Source: Hirsutella rhossiliensis (lineage: Eukaryota > Ascomycota > Sordariomycetes > Hypocreales > Ophiocordycipitaceae). From it: a stretch of 64,000 nt of DNA. Of the stretch, positions 22,575-35,470 are shown in pieces (the stretch's first letter is position 1; each line of letters begins with the position of its first letter). The stretch is from assembly GCF_020360975.1 (NCBI RefSeq), contig NW_025408668.1, positions 5,766,001 to 5,830,000 on the forward strand, written 5' to 3'. The notes beneath the pieces are model-generated. The model searched no databases. It had not been told where the DNA came from and was given only the letters and a program-made list of their open reading frames with translations. The position numbers and the translations under genes were made by a program.

Positions 22575-24759
22575 ACGAGTTCAGTCAGAAGGATTCTAGC
22601 CAGGCGACAATCTACGCAAATCGAACGTGAATAAATACCAGAGAAGCGCTTGTTGTATTTGTGGCGAAGCGTGGCCTGATTTCGCAGTTCTCGAAAATAT
22701 CCTGCTAAGGGGCCTTGGTAACTAAGTTATACGTACTAAAAGAGACCGTCTCCTTAGGCTACTAAAAGAGGGTCCTTTATAGTAGACTTATTCCTCTTAG
22801 CAGGGAAAGATAACTTCTTAAGAGGTTCCTTCCTAAGAATAGGTTAGAATTTAAGAATAAATTAACCGAATTTCTCCTTAATAAGCTTAATCGTTTAATT
22901 CTTTTAGACTAGCCTTATAAGCTTAGAAGTTATATCTTAGAAGATTTATTCCTTTTAAAGAAAGTAAAAGGAAATTAAGCTTATTAAAAATTAAAGGTAA
23001 AAAGCTACCCTTTTTCGTCGAAGGATTTATATAGACCTATTAAGTAATTTTATTATAAAATTTACCCTTCTATACCCTTTTATCTATATAGTCGATTCCC
23101 TAGTAATAAGGTATTCCTTTTATACCTTCTTAAAAGACTAAAATTATAAGAGGGTATTATAAATATTAAGGGAAGTACCGGAATTAAAGATAGCTAATTT
23201 TTATAAGGGATAATTAAAGGGCTTTAACTATTAGTCTTAGCCTTATTAATTTATAGGGAAGACTAAAGCTAGATTTACTATACTAATAATATTTCCTTAA
23301 ATTTATAGCTTAAATAAAAGTAGCAGTGTTAGTTACTATTTCTTAGTAACCTAAATCTTATTTATCTTCTTCTATAATAAGGGGACCTTATTATAAGACT
23401 ATTATATTATTTCTTATAGCCCCTTTAAAGGGTTAAATCCTTTAAGTCGGTTTTCCTTAAAGACCTATTATTATTATAATAACCTATAGCCTAGGGATTT
23501 ATAAGCTAGGTAGCCGTTATATCTTTTAGTGTTTTATTTCTCCGAGGAATCCTTATCTTAGTTTAGAAGGTTTACTTTAAAAACCCCTTTTCTATACCTT
23601 ATTACTAATTTTAATAAAGAGGTTCGATTTCGACTAGTTCCTTAATTTTTCGACTAATAGACCTTTTAGTCTATTAAGGGACTAGTTAGGCCGGACGGAC
23701 TATTTAGGACGGGGCCGGGCCTAGAGTAATAAGCGTAGCTAGGGCTAGGGTAGTAGCTATAGTTAAAAATAGCTTTAAGGCTCTTAAAGGAGGAGGAGCT
23801 AAAAGGGCAATAGTAGTAGTAGTAGTAGGGGCTATAGTAAGAAAGGCTATAGTAGCTATAAGGGTAGTAGGTAGGGCCGTTTAAGTCGAATACTAGCTTT
23901 AAAGAAATAATATTATTAGAAATAAGACTACTTATTATTATACTTTAATAGCCTCTTTATTTAAGTCTTAGCTAGCTTCTTAAAAGATAGTTAAATAACT
24001 ATTACTAATAAGCTTTATTAATAGAAATATATCTTATAGCTACTAGCTAAAAAAAGCTTTTATTAAGAAGTATTAGTTAGCTTCTTAAAGGATTTCTTCT
24101 TACTTAGCTAGCTATAAAAAGGCTAGAAAGTTACTAGTAAAAAGGGCTCTTAAGTAAGCCGAATAGGTCTTCTTAATATAGTTAGTTATATAGCCCTTTA
24201 AGGAAGCTATTAAGGTCTTAAGCTTTAAAAGCTATTACTTAAAAGTCTCTTTTTCTTAAAAAAATATTAGCTTTATAGTATTAATAGATCCTATTATCGC
24301 TATATATATAGTAGTTAGTAGCTTTATCTAATAAAGGTATTCCTTATAATAACTCTTATAGTTACCTAAGGTAGTAGAAAATACTCTTTACTATATAAAG
24401 GTTAGCTTAAAGAAGAGGTTAGCTCCCTTTATAAATTTTATTACCCTAAGATAAATAAGGGGCTTAAGAGGGTCCTACTTATTAAAGAAGACTAAATTAT
24501 AAATAGTTCTATCTATATAAGCCTATAGCTTTCTTACCTACTTATCTTAATCCTAAGGCTTTATAAGAAACGTTTTATAAACTATAAGGGTAGTAAAGGA
24601 ATCGTTTTTTAATATTATTATAAAAAAGGGGGAAGAAAGGTTAGTTAAAAATCAGCTTTTTTAGTAAGAGTGGTAAAGGGGAGCTATAAGGGATATAAGA
24701 AAGGTACCTTTTATAGTAGCTAGAAGATATAGGAATTCTATACCTCCTAAGCTTATAAC
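22575..24759. other. 3' flank of the island, then unclassified RIP-mutated repeat
   Basis: The first roughly 140 bases look like a normal 3' UTR. From about 22715 the sequence lacks CpA/TpG and is TA-rich. I find no recognisable retroelement motif between 22715 and 24759. A GC-richer patch at about 23690-23890 with repeated GTAGTAG and GCTATAG words is what RIP leaves of a former GC-rich segment. Confidence 0.5.
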
Positions 24760-25240
24760 TCTTAGAAAGAGAGATATAAGAAGTATAAATAAATTATATA
24801 AAGGTAAAATTAAAAGTAAGAGGTTAAATAAGTAAGGTAAAGATATTTAATTCTTATAAAGGTAGTAATTAAAGTAAGGGAGTTATTATTATATTACTTT
24901 AATTATCCTTTTTTCTTTTATTTAACGCCCTTATTTATACTTATTTAGTATTTTAATTAATAAAGAAGATCTTACTTAAAGAAGCTACTAATATCCTCTT
25001 AACTACTAAGCTTTTTATTAATTTTTTCCTTTCTTTTCTAAACGTTATTAGTATATTTATCTTATTTCTTACTACCTTTATAAGAAGCTATTATTACTTT
25101 TACCTCCCCTCTTACCTTTACCTTTCTTTTTATACTTCTTTTTAGCTCCTTCTTTTAAACTAGGTTTTTAGCTTCCTAGGTCCCTCTTACTAAAAGATAT
25201 CTCTAAGAACTATAAAATTAAGCTATACTTTATAATATAA
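24760..25240. repeat. Inverted copy of the 480-bp repeat
   Basis: This stretch is the reverse complement of 15407-15886, apart from C/T and G/A differences. It abuts the repeat pair described at 25241-26074. Class unknown. Confidence 0.6.
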
Positions 25241-26074
25241 CTACTTATAATTAAAGTAAAAGGGAAAGATAAGTTTAAGGTTAAAGAGATATAAGCTATA
25301 TATTAAAAAAAGGTTAATAAAAAGAAACGCTAAAAAGTCTTTATTAAGTAGTATAAGTATCTTAACCTTATATTAGAACCTATATATAAGTTTATAAGAG
25401 CTATAACCCTTAATAAGTTTAAGGCTTTATATAAGCTAGTAAATAGAAATAGTAAACTAATAAACTATTAATAGTAGCTTAAACTAACACTATAAGGTAA
25501 GGAAAGTAAAGTAAATAGTAATAGTAATATAAACGTTTTAATATAAGTAGAGATAAAAATAGTATTTACTTTAAAGTAAAGCCCTTAAACTACCTAAGCT
25601 TATTTCTTATTATTACCTTTATCCTTACCCTCTTTATTATTATTATTATTATCTTTATTAGCCTCCTCTTCTTTATTAGCGGCGGCTATACTTTCTAAGG
25701 CGCTAAGGCGGCCTTTTAAGCCTATAAGCTAATCGGCTATAGCGGCGGCCCTTAGGGCGGTAGAGGTAAAAGGGAAGCAGCTAATAGTAGTAAGTATAGC
25801 GAAGAGAACTACTAATAAAGTAATAGAGGTAGTATCCTTAGTACTAAGGGAGTTAGTAGTAAAAGTAAAAAAGTAAGAAGAAAAGAACTTACTTAAGTAT
25901 AAAGCCTTAGCGCTTTAAGGTATAAATATTATAATAAGTAGCTATAATAATAATAAGGCGGTTCTTAATAGCCCTTTATACCTACTTATATATACTAGCC
26001 TTTTAAGCTAATACTATAGTAAGTAAGATAAAAAGCGCTACTATTATAATAGTATATAACTTAGTTAGTATAAA
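25241..26074. repeat. RIP-mutated repeat, copy 1, target of the copia element
   Basis: It aligns along its length with about 33535-34400, for example both pass through TTATAATTAAAGTAAAAG and end in AACTTAGTTAG. On the minus strand, near the middle, a Lys/Asp/Glu-rich tail preceded by GLKGRLSALESAA can be read in the GC-richer copy, so a coding gene may once have been present. The sequence is cut at 26074 by the copia LTR; the other copy continues uninterrupted. Confidence 0.55.
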
Positions 26075-26642
26075 TCTTAAGGTATATAAGCAAAAGCGGA
26101 ATTTTAGGAAATTAAGGAATCACGTAAGACTACGTGATAGAGGGGAGGAAGGAGTATAAGGTAGGATTTTCAACGGAATTTATTAGTAGTGTATTAGTAT
26201 ATGGAAGAGGTGTTAAAGTTAATGATTCTATCTCTATCTACTAGCGGACATGCTGTCTTATATAGACAATTGTAGCTGAACGGAAGAACCTTTCGGGACC
26301 AGATTTAGGCTGCCGTATAGCCCTGAGACTAGGGAATTCCGTGATACCTCGAGTGAATCTGGAAGTGTCTTGGTTCCACTGATATTCGTGTTTAAAGGAG
26401 GTTGGTCGTGCCGGTGTTCTTAAGAGGTCTTAGCTAGCATTCTAAGCTAGCTCTGTTCCTTCGATTCCCGATTGTACGATAACCGGCAACCCGTTTAATG
26501 CATAATGACATGCAAAATGACGAGCGATTCCTGCTCTATAGGATGAGATTTTGTCTATAATTAATATACTACTTATTGGCTTATATAATCGGGAGAGTAT
26601 ATTATAGCTGCTTTATTTATAGTAGGAACACCGTTCCTTACA
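26075..26642 (-). repeat. Left LTR of the copia element (3' LTR), lightly mutated
   Basis: Same length and ends as the right LTR. At most of the sites where I compared the two, this copy keeps TG or CA where the right copy has TA, for example GTGTTAAAG versus GTATTAAAG. One site goes the other way (ATTAAGG here, ATCAAGG in the right copy). Confidence 0.88.
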
Positions 26643-29600
26643 GCCTCCCTTAAAGAGTAGATTTATATACTCTTTACTAATATTTATTTATAGTAGTATA
26701 TATATAGGGTAAAAACCTAATATAAGAAAACCATTCTTATACCTTAATAGGATATATAAAAACCTATTCTTTCTTAGGAAAAAATTCTTAGGTATATACT
26801 AATAGAAAAACTATAGTAGGAAAAATCTATAGTTATAATAATTATTTATAGGATAACCTTATATAAGGTAAAACCTATTATTACTAGGAAAATCTTAATA
26901 GATAAAAACCTAGTAAATATTTCTCTAGGAAACCTAAAAGGAAAAACCTAGTAAGGGAAAGATATAGAAAGCATAAGAAATATCTAAAAACCCCTTTTAA
27001 TCGCTTAGGAACTTATATTAAGGATAGACCGTCTCTAAATTTATAGAGTAATCTAGGTCTTAATTCCTTCGTAAAAATATTAGCTATATTATCTTCTAAT
27101 TTAATATAAAAAACTCTAATTTCCCCTTCTCTTATACTAGTTCTAGTATAGTAATAGGCTAATCTTATATGCTTAGACCTTTTATAAAATTCCGGATTTT
27201 GTGCTAATTTAATAGCAGTAGTATTATCCGTTAAAATAGGAGGTATAGTATTAAGAATCTTAATAGATAGATCCTTAGTAATATTTTTAAAAAGCATATT
27301 TAAATAAATAGCTTCTTTATTTGCCTCCCTAAGGCTAATATACTCTGCTTCGTAGGTAGAAAGGGCAACGGCTTTCTGCTTAGAGCAAGCCTAGCTTATT
27401 ATATTATTATATATATAAAAATAGTAACCGGAAAAGTATTTTCCGTCCGTTAAATCCAACGCCTAGCTAGAGTCGGTAAAACCCTTTATATATAGATAGG
27501 TAAAAGGGATATTGCAATTATATTTAATCTTTAGGCTAGGGAATTTATTTAAATATTTCTAAATTATATTTAAAGCCTTAAAATACGTCTGGTCGGGCTT
27601 AGCCGCGAATCTAGCGTAGGAAATTATAAAATATAGGATATCTAGCCTAGTAAATAAGGCTAAGTATAATAGAGATCCTATTTCTTTCTAAAATTGCTAT
27701 ATATCTTCCTTAGAAGGTAATTCCTTTGCTTTTATAAGCTTAAAGCCTACTATAGCGGGTAAATTCGAAGTTCCTAAACCTTCTTTATTAAATTCCTTTA
27801 ATTTATTTAAGGTATAATTCTCTTAGGATATATATAGCTCTTTATTTTCTCGGTTTATTATAATATTTAGACCTAAGAAGTCTTTTATATCTCCTAAGAT
27901 AGTAAAATCTAGGAATTTAGATAATTCTTTAAATAATCTTTCTTCTATTATAGATTTAGAGGCCCTACTATAAGAAAGTCGTCGACGTGAATTGCTAAGG
28001 CTATACTATAGTCCTTATTTATAAATACTCCTTCGTCTATTAAAAGAGGAAGAAATCCGAGATTATTTAGTATAATTTTTAAATGATTATACTAGAGCTT
28101 AGGACTTTGTTTTAGGCTATATAATGCTTTCTTTAGCTTTACTTTAATTTGACCGGTTTTATATAGGTCTAGGAATTTAGTTAATTTAATTCCTTTAGCT
28201 ATATAAGCTAATCTATATTTTAAATAATATTCTTTAAGAGCGTATTCTTCGTAGCCTATAGGAAGATCGATATATACTTCGCTATCTATATCGGTATATA
28301 CGAAGGCATTTATTATATCTATTTATAAAGCTTCGAATTTATAGATAATAGCTAAAATAAGTAGAATTCTAATAGATTCGGGTCTAGCTATAGTCGAGAA
28401 GGTATCTAGGAAATATAAGCTATAGATCTGCTTAAATCCCTATATTACGAAACGGGCTTTATATTTTATTATATTATTTTAACTATCCTTCTTAATAGTA
28501 TAGACCTAGCGGCCTCCTATAGCCTCCTATCCCTAGGAGGTAGGAAAATTCCTAAGTTTTATATTTAATTAGCTAGATAATTTCCTTAATTATAGTATCT
28601 TTCTAAAATGCTATTTTAGGGCTATTTATTGCCTGTTTATAGGTCTTTGGAATTTTTAGATCCTGATTTTCTATACTAGCTAGAATTAACTCTATAAAAT
28701 CGCAGTTTAGAAATAAATTAACGTTAGGGTATTCGATATAGTTAGAATCAAACCCTTCCGGCTTCTTAGGTAATTCTACTACTATTTTACTAGTAGTAGG
28801 AATAGGATCGTTATTTAGAGACTCTTTTTCTATAGAGGGCGAGGGACTTTTATCTCTAGGTTCTTTAGTAGCTTCCTCTATAGGGATATAGCTTTCTAGC
28901 TTATCTTTATTCGGAATAGAATTAAAATCAAAGGTATTATTACTACTAGAGATTTCTAGATTTTTTATAAATTTATTTTCTAGTATAGTAATATCTCTAG
29001 AGATAGTAGTCTTTCTCTTAGAAAAATCCTAGATTTTATATGCATTTTCTAAATAGCCTACTATTATTCCTTAAAAGCTCTATTATCTAGCTTATCTTTA
29101 GGTCTTTATTCTTATAATATATAAGGCTTCCGAAGGTCTTAATTTTATTTAAGGTCTCGAAGGGTAGTATTATATTATCCCTCTTTCTATAGGACTTTAA
29201 ATCCCATCGTAGAATACAGTGATCTATTATATAAATAGGTAGCTGTTAAAACAGCTTCTCCTATAGATATTTAGGAAGCCTAGCAGTAAATAAAAGAGCT
29301 CGTACTTTTCTAATATAGTACGATTTATTCTTTCTATTCTACTGTTAGATTCCGGCGTCCTAGAGGACTAGAATTAAAGGTAATTCCTTCTTTTCGTAAT
29401 AGAGCTTTATTTTATATATAAATTCTTTAGCATTATTAGAAAATACTTCTCTAATCCTAGTATTTTTAGGGTTATTTTCTACCTATTTTTAAATTCTAGG
29501 AACCTATCTAGAGCTTCTCCCTTTTTTCAAAGAAGGTATATTTCTAGATATTAGGTTCCTACGTCTAGGAAAGAGATATAATAGTAATATTTATTATAAG

Positions 29601-31542
29601 TAGGCACTTTAATTAGCCCCTAAATATCTAATACTATTTTTTCTAAATAAGAATAAGACTTATACGAAGGTTGTTTATTAACCTTATTCGTTGCTTTAGC
29701 TCTAATATATATTTCGCATTGCCTTATTTTATTTTCCTCTTCTAGAGGCATTTTTATATCCTTATTATATCTTTTTAATATTTCTAAAATAGCCCTACTA
29801 TTTATATGCCCTAAGCGTAAGTGCTAAGTATAAAAATCTATATCCTTTGCTTTTAAAGATATAATAAGGATTAATTGGCTTTCTAATAAAGGTTCTATAA
29901 GAATATAATATAATTTATTTCTAAGAAATCCTTTAGTAAGGACCTTAGCCTTATTATCTAATAAAAGGACTTTATTTCCTCCTATTAAGGCATAGGTATT
30001 ATTAAAATAAGATTAGGATAGTATATTTACCCTAATTCGGGTATATAAAAGCAGTCTCGAAGGATATACCTTTTCTACTATATAGGAACTTAAATACTAA
30101 GTCCCCCTTTCCTTTTACTAATATAAAGGAAGCTTTTCCCTAGCAAACTTTAGACTTAATTTCTTTATAGTTAATAAGGAAATTCTTATTAGATACTATA
30201 TACCTAGTAGCTCCGGTATTATATATAAAATCAAAGATCCTTTTATTCTTATAACTAGGAAATCCTCCTTCTCTTGCCTTTAAGACTAATTCCTTTATTC
30301 TAGGAATCGAGGCTTCTAGAGGTCCTAAAAGAGAGTCTTTATTAGCTTCTACTATAGGGGTATTTATAGAGGTTAAAATTACCTCTAAATCCTTAGACGT
30401 TTACATAGGGGTCGGAGCCTTAAAAAGGTCTATAAGGTCGATATCTAGGTCTATATTTTCTTATGAAGCTATATTTAAGACCTTATTACTATCTTCTAAA
30501 TCGGACTCTAGCTCGGTAATTCGAGCCTTCCTTCTTTTATTAGTAGTAGAAATGCTACTAGAAGGGGATTTCTTCCTAGAGGAAGAAGAAGAAGAAGATT
30601 TTCTCTTCTTAGAAATTCGAGTCCTATCGTCCCTTTTTCCTTTATTTAATACCTAATAAGCGGGAGCCTTATTCGGGTATAATTTATAGCAATTTGCTAT
30701 AAAATGCCCTGGTTTTTTGCATTCCTTATAATAAGGAGTATCTGTAGAATTTCTATGGGATTTCTAAGGCTTCCTTCGTATTAGGAAGGCTTTCTCCGAA
30801 GATTTATCTATATCCTCTATTCTTCTAGCTTCGTCTAAAAGACTAGCTGTTAGGGATTCGAGGGTAAACGCCGTAGAATTATGCCTAAGGCTCTATATAA
30901 TATTTATAATATAGCTTCTAAATTCCTTATTAAGGCAATTAAGAATCTATGCTATAAGGATAACTTCTAGAATTTCTATATTACGGGATTTTAAATCCTC
31001 GTAGATTTCTTTTACCTTATAAAGGTATTTCTAAATTAGAGCCCGAGGGACTAAGATTAAAGAGCTGCTTTATAAGTAAATAATTCGACGAGAAATTGAC
31101 GGATTATATAGCTTTATAAGCTTATCCTAAGCAGCTTTAGCATTTATTAAATGCTTAATTTATATTAAAGGGCTATCTTCGACTTAAGGAAAATCTAGGA
31201 TAAAGCTTCTATAGTCTTTATATAATTTTCTTGCTCTAAGGTAGCGATAAGCTTTTCCTTAGTAAGGATAGCTCTTATCCTCGTAGTCTAAAGAGTATAA
31301 TTTAAATTTCCCTTAAGTCTAGAGAATTTATATTCTTTCTATCTACCTATTTTATATAAATTCGGTATTATTTCGTTCGTAGGGATCGAGAAGTCTAGGC
31401 GGGAGTTTAAGAGCGTAGGAAGGTAGAAAAAGTCGTTAGGGGGATTTTCGAAAGGAATTTTAATCGGGTATTTCGACAAGGAATTTCAAAGGTATAAGTA
31501 GTTGATTTCCCGGCTTAAAAGGAGCAAGCCGGGCTTATAACC
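26643..31542 (-). pseudogene. Copia gag-pol remnant
   Basis: The frame is broken by RIP-type stops, but long segments are readable. The longest, 27013-27297 (94 codons), is the RNase H C-terminus with ILTDNTTAIKLAQNPEFYKR and NIANIFTKEL. The RT box keeps both Asp residues. The gag knuckle near 30693-30736 has one Cys changed to Tyr. No intact polyprotein remains. Confidence 0.82.
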
Positions 31543-32110
31543 TCTTAAGGTATATAAGCAAAAGCGGAATTTTAGGAAATCAAGGAATCACGTAAGACTA
31601 CGTAATAGAGGGGAAGAAGGAGTATAAGGTAGGATTTTTAACGGAATTTATTAGTAGTATATTAGTGTATAGAAGAGGTATTAAAGTTAATAATTCTATC
31701 TCTATCTACTAGCGGACATACTGTCTTATATAGACAATTATAGCTAAACGGAAGAACCTTTCGGGACTAGATTTAGGCTACCGTATAGCCCTAAGACTAG
31801 GGAATTCCGTGATACCTCGAGTAAATCTAGAAGTGTCTTAGTTCTACTAATATTCGTGTTTAAAGGAGGTTAGTCGTGCCGGTATTCTTAAGAGGTCTTA
31901 GCTAGCATTCTAAGCTAGCTCTATTCCTTCGATTCCCGATTATACGATAACCGGCAACCCGTTTAATATATAATGACATGTAAAATAACGAGCGATTCCT
32001 GCTCTATAGGATAAGATTTTGTCTATAATTAATATACTACTTATTAGCTTATATAATCGGGAGAGTATATTATAGCTGCTTTATTTATAGTAGGAACACC
32101 GTTCCTTATA
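31543..32110 (-). repeat. Right LTR of the copia element (5' LTR)
   Basis: 568 bp, paired with 26075-26642. It carries more TA at former TG/CA sites than its partner. Confidence 0.88.
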
Positions 32111-32933
32111 AATAAGAATGCCTTATTAAATAGAAAGGATATAGACTAGAAGAAAATACCTAGGAACTATTTAAGTACTTAACCTACTATGGTTCTTTAC
32201 TTCGATAGTTCTACTAGTAAAATCCCCCCTAGGTATTATAAAATCGCCTAATGAACTAATAGCATTCTAATTAATTATATTAAATCTACCTATAGACTAA
32301 ACATCGACTACCGCTTTAGATTCTTAGCGCTTAGCCTCGTTAAGGTTATCTAAGGAATAAAGGCCCCGACGGACTATCTTAGTACCCTTTATCTTTAGCT
32401 AGCGCTTTTAACGGCGAAGCCGCGCTAAACGAGCTAAGGCTTTGTTTAGGTTAGCTTAAGCTTTTAATATTCGCTCCTTAGTAATTTCTTCCTCTCTATC
32501 TAATCGATCGGACTCTAGATTTATTTAGGATACTAAGAAACACGTTAGCTTTAAATAATAAGTAGGATAACGAAGTTACCTACGGGAGCTAATCGCTACG
32601 CCCGATATATTATAGGAACGACCCCGCTATATATATTCGGTATACTTAGAAGATTTCTCTAGTATTTTATAGCGGAAGCCGCGCGACGAATAAAAAGAAT
32701 ATAGTATAACGTCGAAATTAAGACGATTAATAGACTTAGCTAAACGAATGCGCTTAAGGGTCTTACGAGAACGATCCTTCGGCACGCGACTAGACATACT
32801 ATTAGTAGTATATCCTAAGGGATAGAAAAGACGAAACCGGGAATATATATACGCGCGATAAGGGTATATTTATATACGGCGGCTAAGGTAGTAGTAGGTC
32901 TTACGGATAAGACTAAAAGGAGGGGAGATATTG
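32111..32933 (-). pseudogene. 3' end of a Gypsy-type element with antisense ORF remnant
   Basis: A purine tract AAAAGGAGGGGAGATA at 32914-32930 lies directly before the LTR at 32934, as in a plus-strand element. It has the same core as the tract of element B. On the minus strand an ATG at about 32796 opens a frame MSSRVPKDRSRKTLKRIRLA and continues to a stretch where Tyr stands at positions spaced like a Cys cluster (LYSFYSSRG, KYTEYIYSG). This is again an ORF antisense to the presumed pol direction, next to the 3' LTR. Confidence 0.5.
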
Positions 32934-33391
32934 TGTTATAACTATAGTTAGCGGACTATAGGAGAGCCGGCCACGTTTATATAATAAGGCGGCTCGGAAT
33001 AATAGTTAGGACGAGAAGTTACTTAGGCTTAGCTTACCTAGAGCGTACGTAAGCTAAGTAAGCCTTATATAGATAGATTACTACTTAGGAGCATAGCTTA
33101 TAAGTAAGCTATAGTAAGCTACGAAGGGGATTACGGCTAGAACCGTAATCTAAGGATAGTCTCTATAGGTATATATAGCTACCTACTTTTACTCCTTTAG
33201 ATAGATAGCTCTCTAGCTTTTAATATAGATCTTTATTACGATTTTATCTCTAATTCTAATTACCTAGTTATAGTCTATAGTCTATAACCTCCGACTTATT
33301 ACTAACGTAATATACTTATTATTACTTAGACCACGCCCTATTATATCTATTAATATAAACCCCTTAATAGGTTTATCCCTTAAGAATAACA
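32934..33391 (+). repeat. Gypsy LTR, TGTTAT...ATAACA, 458 bp
   Basis: The ends are perfect short inverted repeats (TGTTAT and ATAACA). A polypurine-like tract abuts the left end, and CCGGTCGTTATAAAAGGG, a probable primer-binding region, abuts the right end. The right half matches 14015-14290 in inverse orientation. Confidence 0.72.
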
Positions 33392-34960
33392 CCGGTCGTT
33401 ATAAAAGGGCTATTAGCCTATAGGTTATAGAGCTCGATAGTCTCTTAATAGGGGTCTATAATAAGATTAACGTAGACCTCCTTTATCGAGCCTCCTTTAA
33501 CCTACTACCTAAATAAGAAGTAGCAGACGCTTAACCGCTTATAATTAAAGTAAAAGGAGAGGATAAGTTTAAGGTTAAAGAGATATAGGCCGCGCGCTAG
33601 AAAAAGGTTAATAAGGGGAAACGCTAGAAGGTCCTTATTAAGTAGCGCGGGTATCTCGACCTTATATAAGAACTTATATATAAGTTTACGGGAACTATAG
33701 CCCTTAATAAGTTTAAAACCTTATTTAAAATAGTAAATAAAAATAATAGACTAGTAAACTATTAATAGTAGTTTAAGCTAGGACTATAAAGTAGGTAAAG
33801 TAAAGTAGGTAGTTATAATAATATAAGTATAATAATATAAGTAGAGATAAAAATAGCGTTTATTTTAAGGCAAAGCCCTTAGACTACTTAGACCTACTCC
33901 TTATCCTTATTATTATCCTTATCCTTATCCTCGTCGTTCTCTTTTACCTTATTAGCGGCGGCGGCGCTCTCTAAGGCGCTTAAGCGGCCCTTTAGGCCCG
34001 CGAGCTAGTCAGCGGTAGCAGCGGCTCTAGGAGCTCCGGGGGTAAGAGGGGCCTAGCTAGTAGTAGCGGCAGGGGCAGCGGCGGGCATAGCTAAGGGGAC
34101 CGCCGATAGGGCGATAGAGGTAGTATCCCTAGTACTAAGAGAGTTAGTAGTAGAAGTAAAAGAGCTAAAAGAGAGGAACTTACTTAAGGATAAGGCCTTA
34201 GCGCTTAAGGGCGCGGAGATTATAGTAAGCGGCGGCGGCGGCGGTAAGGCGCTTCTTAGTAGCCCCCCGTGCCTACCTATACGCGCCGGCCTTTTAAGCT
34301 AACGCTATAGCGAGTAGGATAGGAGGCGCCGCCTTATAAGCGCGGCCGGTACGCGCGTACTAGTAATAACTACCGCTATAGCGGCGCCTAACTTAGTTAG
34401 CGTAAGGGAGCTCCTACGACGCGTACTATATATAGGGGGCTATATAGGCGGCTCTAGCCTATACTTAGCGTTTATACTTTAAGAAGTTAGCGGAAAATAG
34501 CTACTACGCTTACTAAGTAGCGGACTTATAGGGGTAGTAGAGGCGGAGGTAGGGGTAAAAGGGCTAGGCGTTATAGCCGGCGGCGGGGATAGCGTTATTA
34601 CCTAGAAGGGCGATATAAGGGCGGCTAGCGTAGTAAAAGTAGAGGCGGCGGCGGTAAGCGCGGTCGCGGGGGCGCGGGTAGGAGCAGCGGTAGCGGCGGA
34701 GCTATTATCGGCCGTGCTTAGTATAGCGTTAACGAACGACTCTATACGCTCCGAGAAGGAGGAAGCGGGGGAGAAGGAGGTAAATATATTTATTACGGAA
34801 GTTAATATTATAGATTATAGACTCTTACTCTATAGGGCGGAGAACTTATTAGTTAAAGTTATTATTATTAAGGTTATTATTACTATTATAGCTATTACTA
34901 TAAGTATATATTAATAAAGCGGCCTATATAGCTAAGAATAAACTAATACCTTAAGTAAAG
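33392..34960. repeat. RIP-mutated repeat, copy 2, with GC-rich patch
   Basis: About 33535-34400 aligns with 25241-26074 and continues without the copia insertion. At about 33950-34700 runs of GCGGCGG survive, since RIP removes CpA but leaves CpG and GpC. On the minus strand a stretch reads GLKGRLSALESAAAA followed by a Lys/Asp/Glu-rich tail. The small plus ORF at 34714-34914 has no recognisable domain. Confidence 0.5.
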
Positions 34961-35470
34961 CGGAACTTACCTATTACTACTACTACTATAGTTAAAAAAG
35001 GAGGAGAAGGAAAGGAAAAAAGAAAAGGGGGATACCGCTTTATATACCCTTAGGTAGAGGAAGCTACTTAAGGCCGAGAGAACGGGTAACCTAAGGCTTA
35101 TATAGGTCTAGGCCGGCCGCCGGCTACCTAGGGGCGTATATAATAGGTTGCGCCCTTATTTAAACGGCTAGCCGGCTAATAAATATAAAGCTTAGTTCTA
35201 GCTACCTAAGCTAATAAGCGTAGGGATAATAAGGCTAGTAAGGCTAGTATAATTAATAGGAAAGGGTAGGGTAGAGCTAGTAGTATAGGCCTAATAGTAT
35301 AGAAGCTATTAATTAAGTAACGCTACGCTATACTTAAGAAAAGGTATTATATAAGAGTCTTTAACTATTATAGGTTATAAGCTTAGGCTATAGCCTAAGC
35401 TATATAGTTATATATAAAAGGCTAGATCCTATATATATATATATAGGCTAGCCGCGTATAAGAGAGCTTT
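34961..35470. other. Unclassified RIP-mutated sequence
   Basis: AT-rich sequence with TATATA runs around 35430-35450. I see no motif or repeat partner in the window. Confidence 0.4.

Larger units (their letters stand above)
26075..32110 (-). mobile_element. Copia LTR retrotransposon with two 568-bp LTRs
   Basis: 6,036 bp between LTRs at 26075-26642 and 31543-32110. Internal motifs lie on the minus strand in copia order: gag CCHC near 30693-30736 (KECKKPGHFIANC), RT box near 27968-27999 (HVDDFLIVG, Asp-Asp intact), and RNase H ORF 27013-27297. A GGTTATAAGCCCGGC stretch (minus sense) directly follows the right-hand LTR, where a primer-binding site belongs. Flanks do not match: five bases left are ATAAA, five right are AATAA, and the right flank is not the continuation of the left target. 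RIP damage is milder than in the Gypsy elements. Confidence 0.88.

Noticed and set aside
23760..23890. Possible CRISPR-like or tandem array from repeated GTAGTAG and GCTATAG words
   Set aside because: There is no regular unit or spacer structure; it is low-complexity residue of RIP, and CRISPR is not expected in a fungal nucleus.
26070..32115. Claiming a target duplication for the full copia element
   Set aside because: ATAAA and AATAA differ at positions that RIP cannot explain.
34714..34914. 66-codon ORF in the RIP block
   Set aside because: Its Ile-rich end is what TA-rich sequence gives; no motif.
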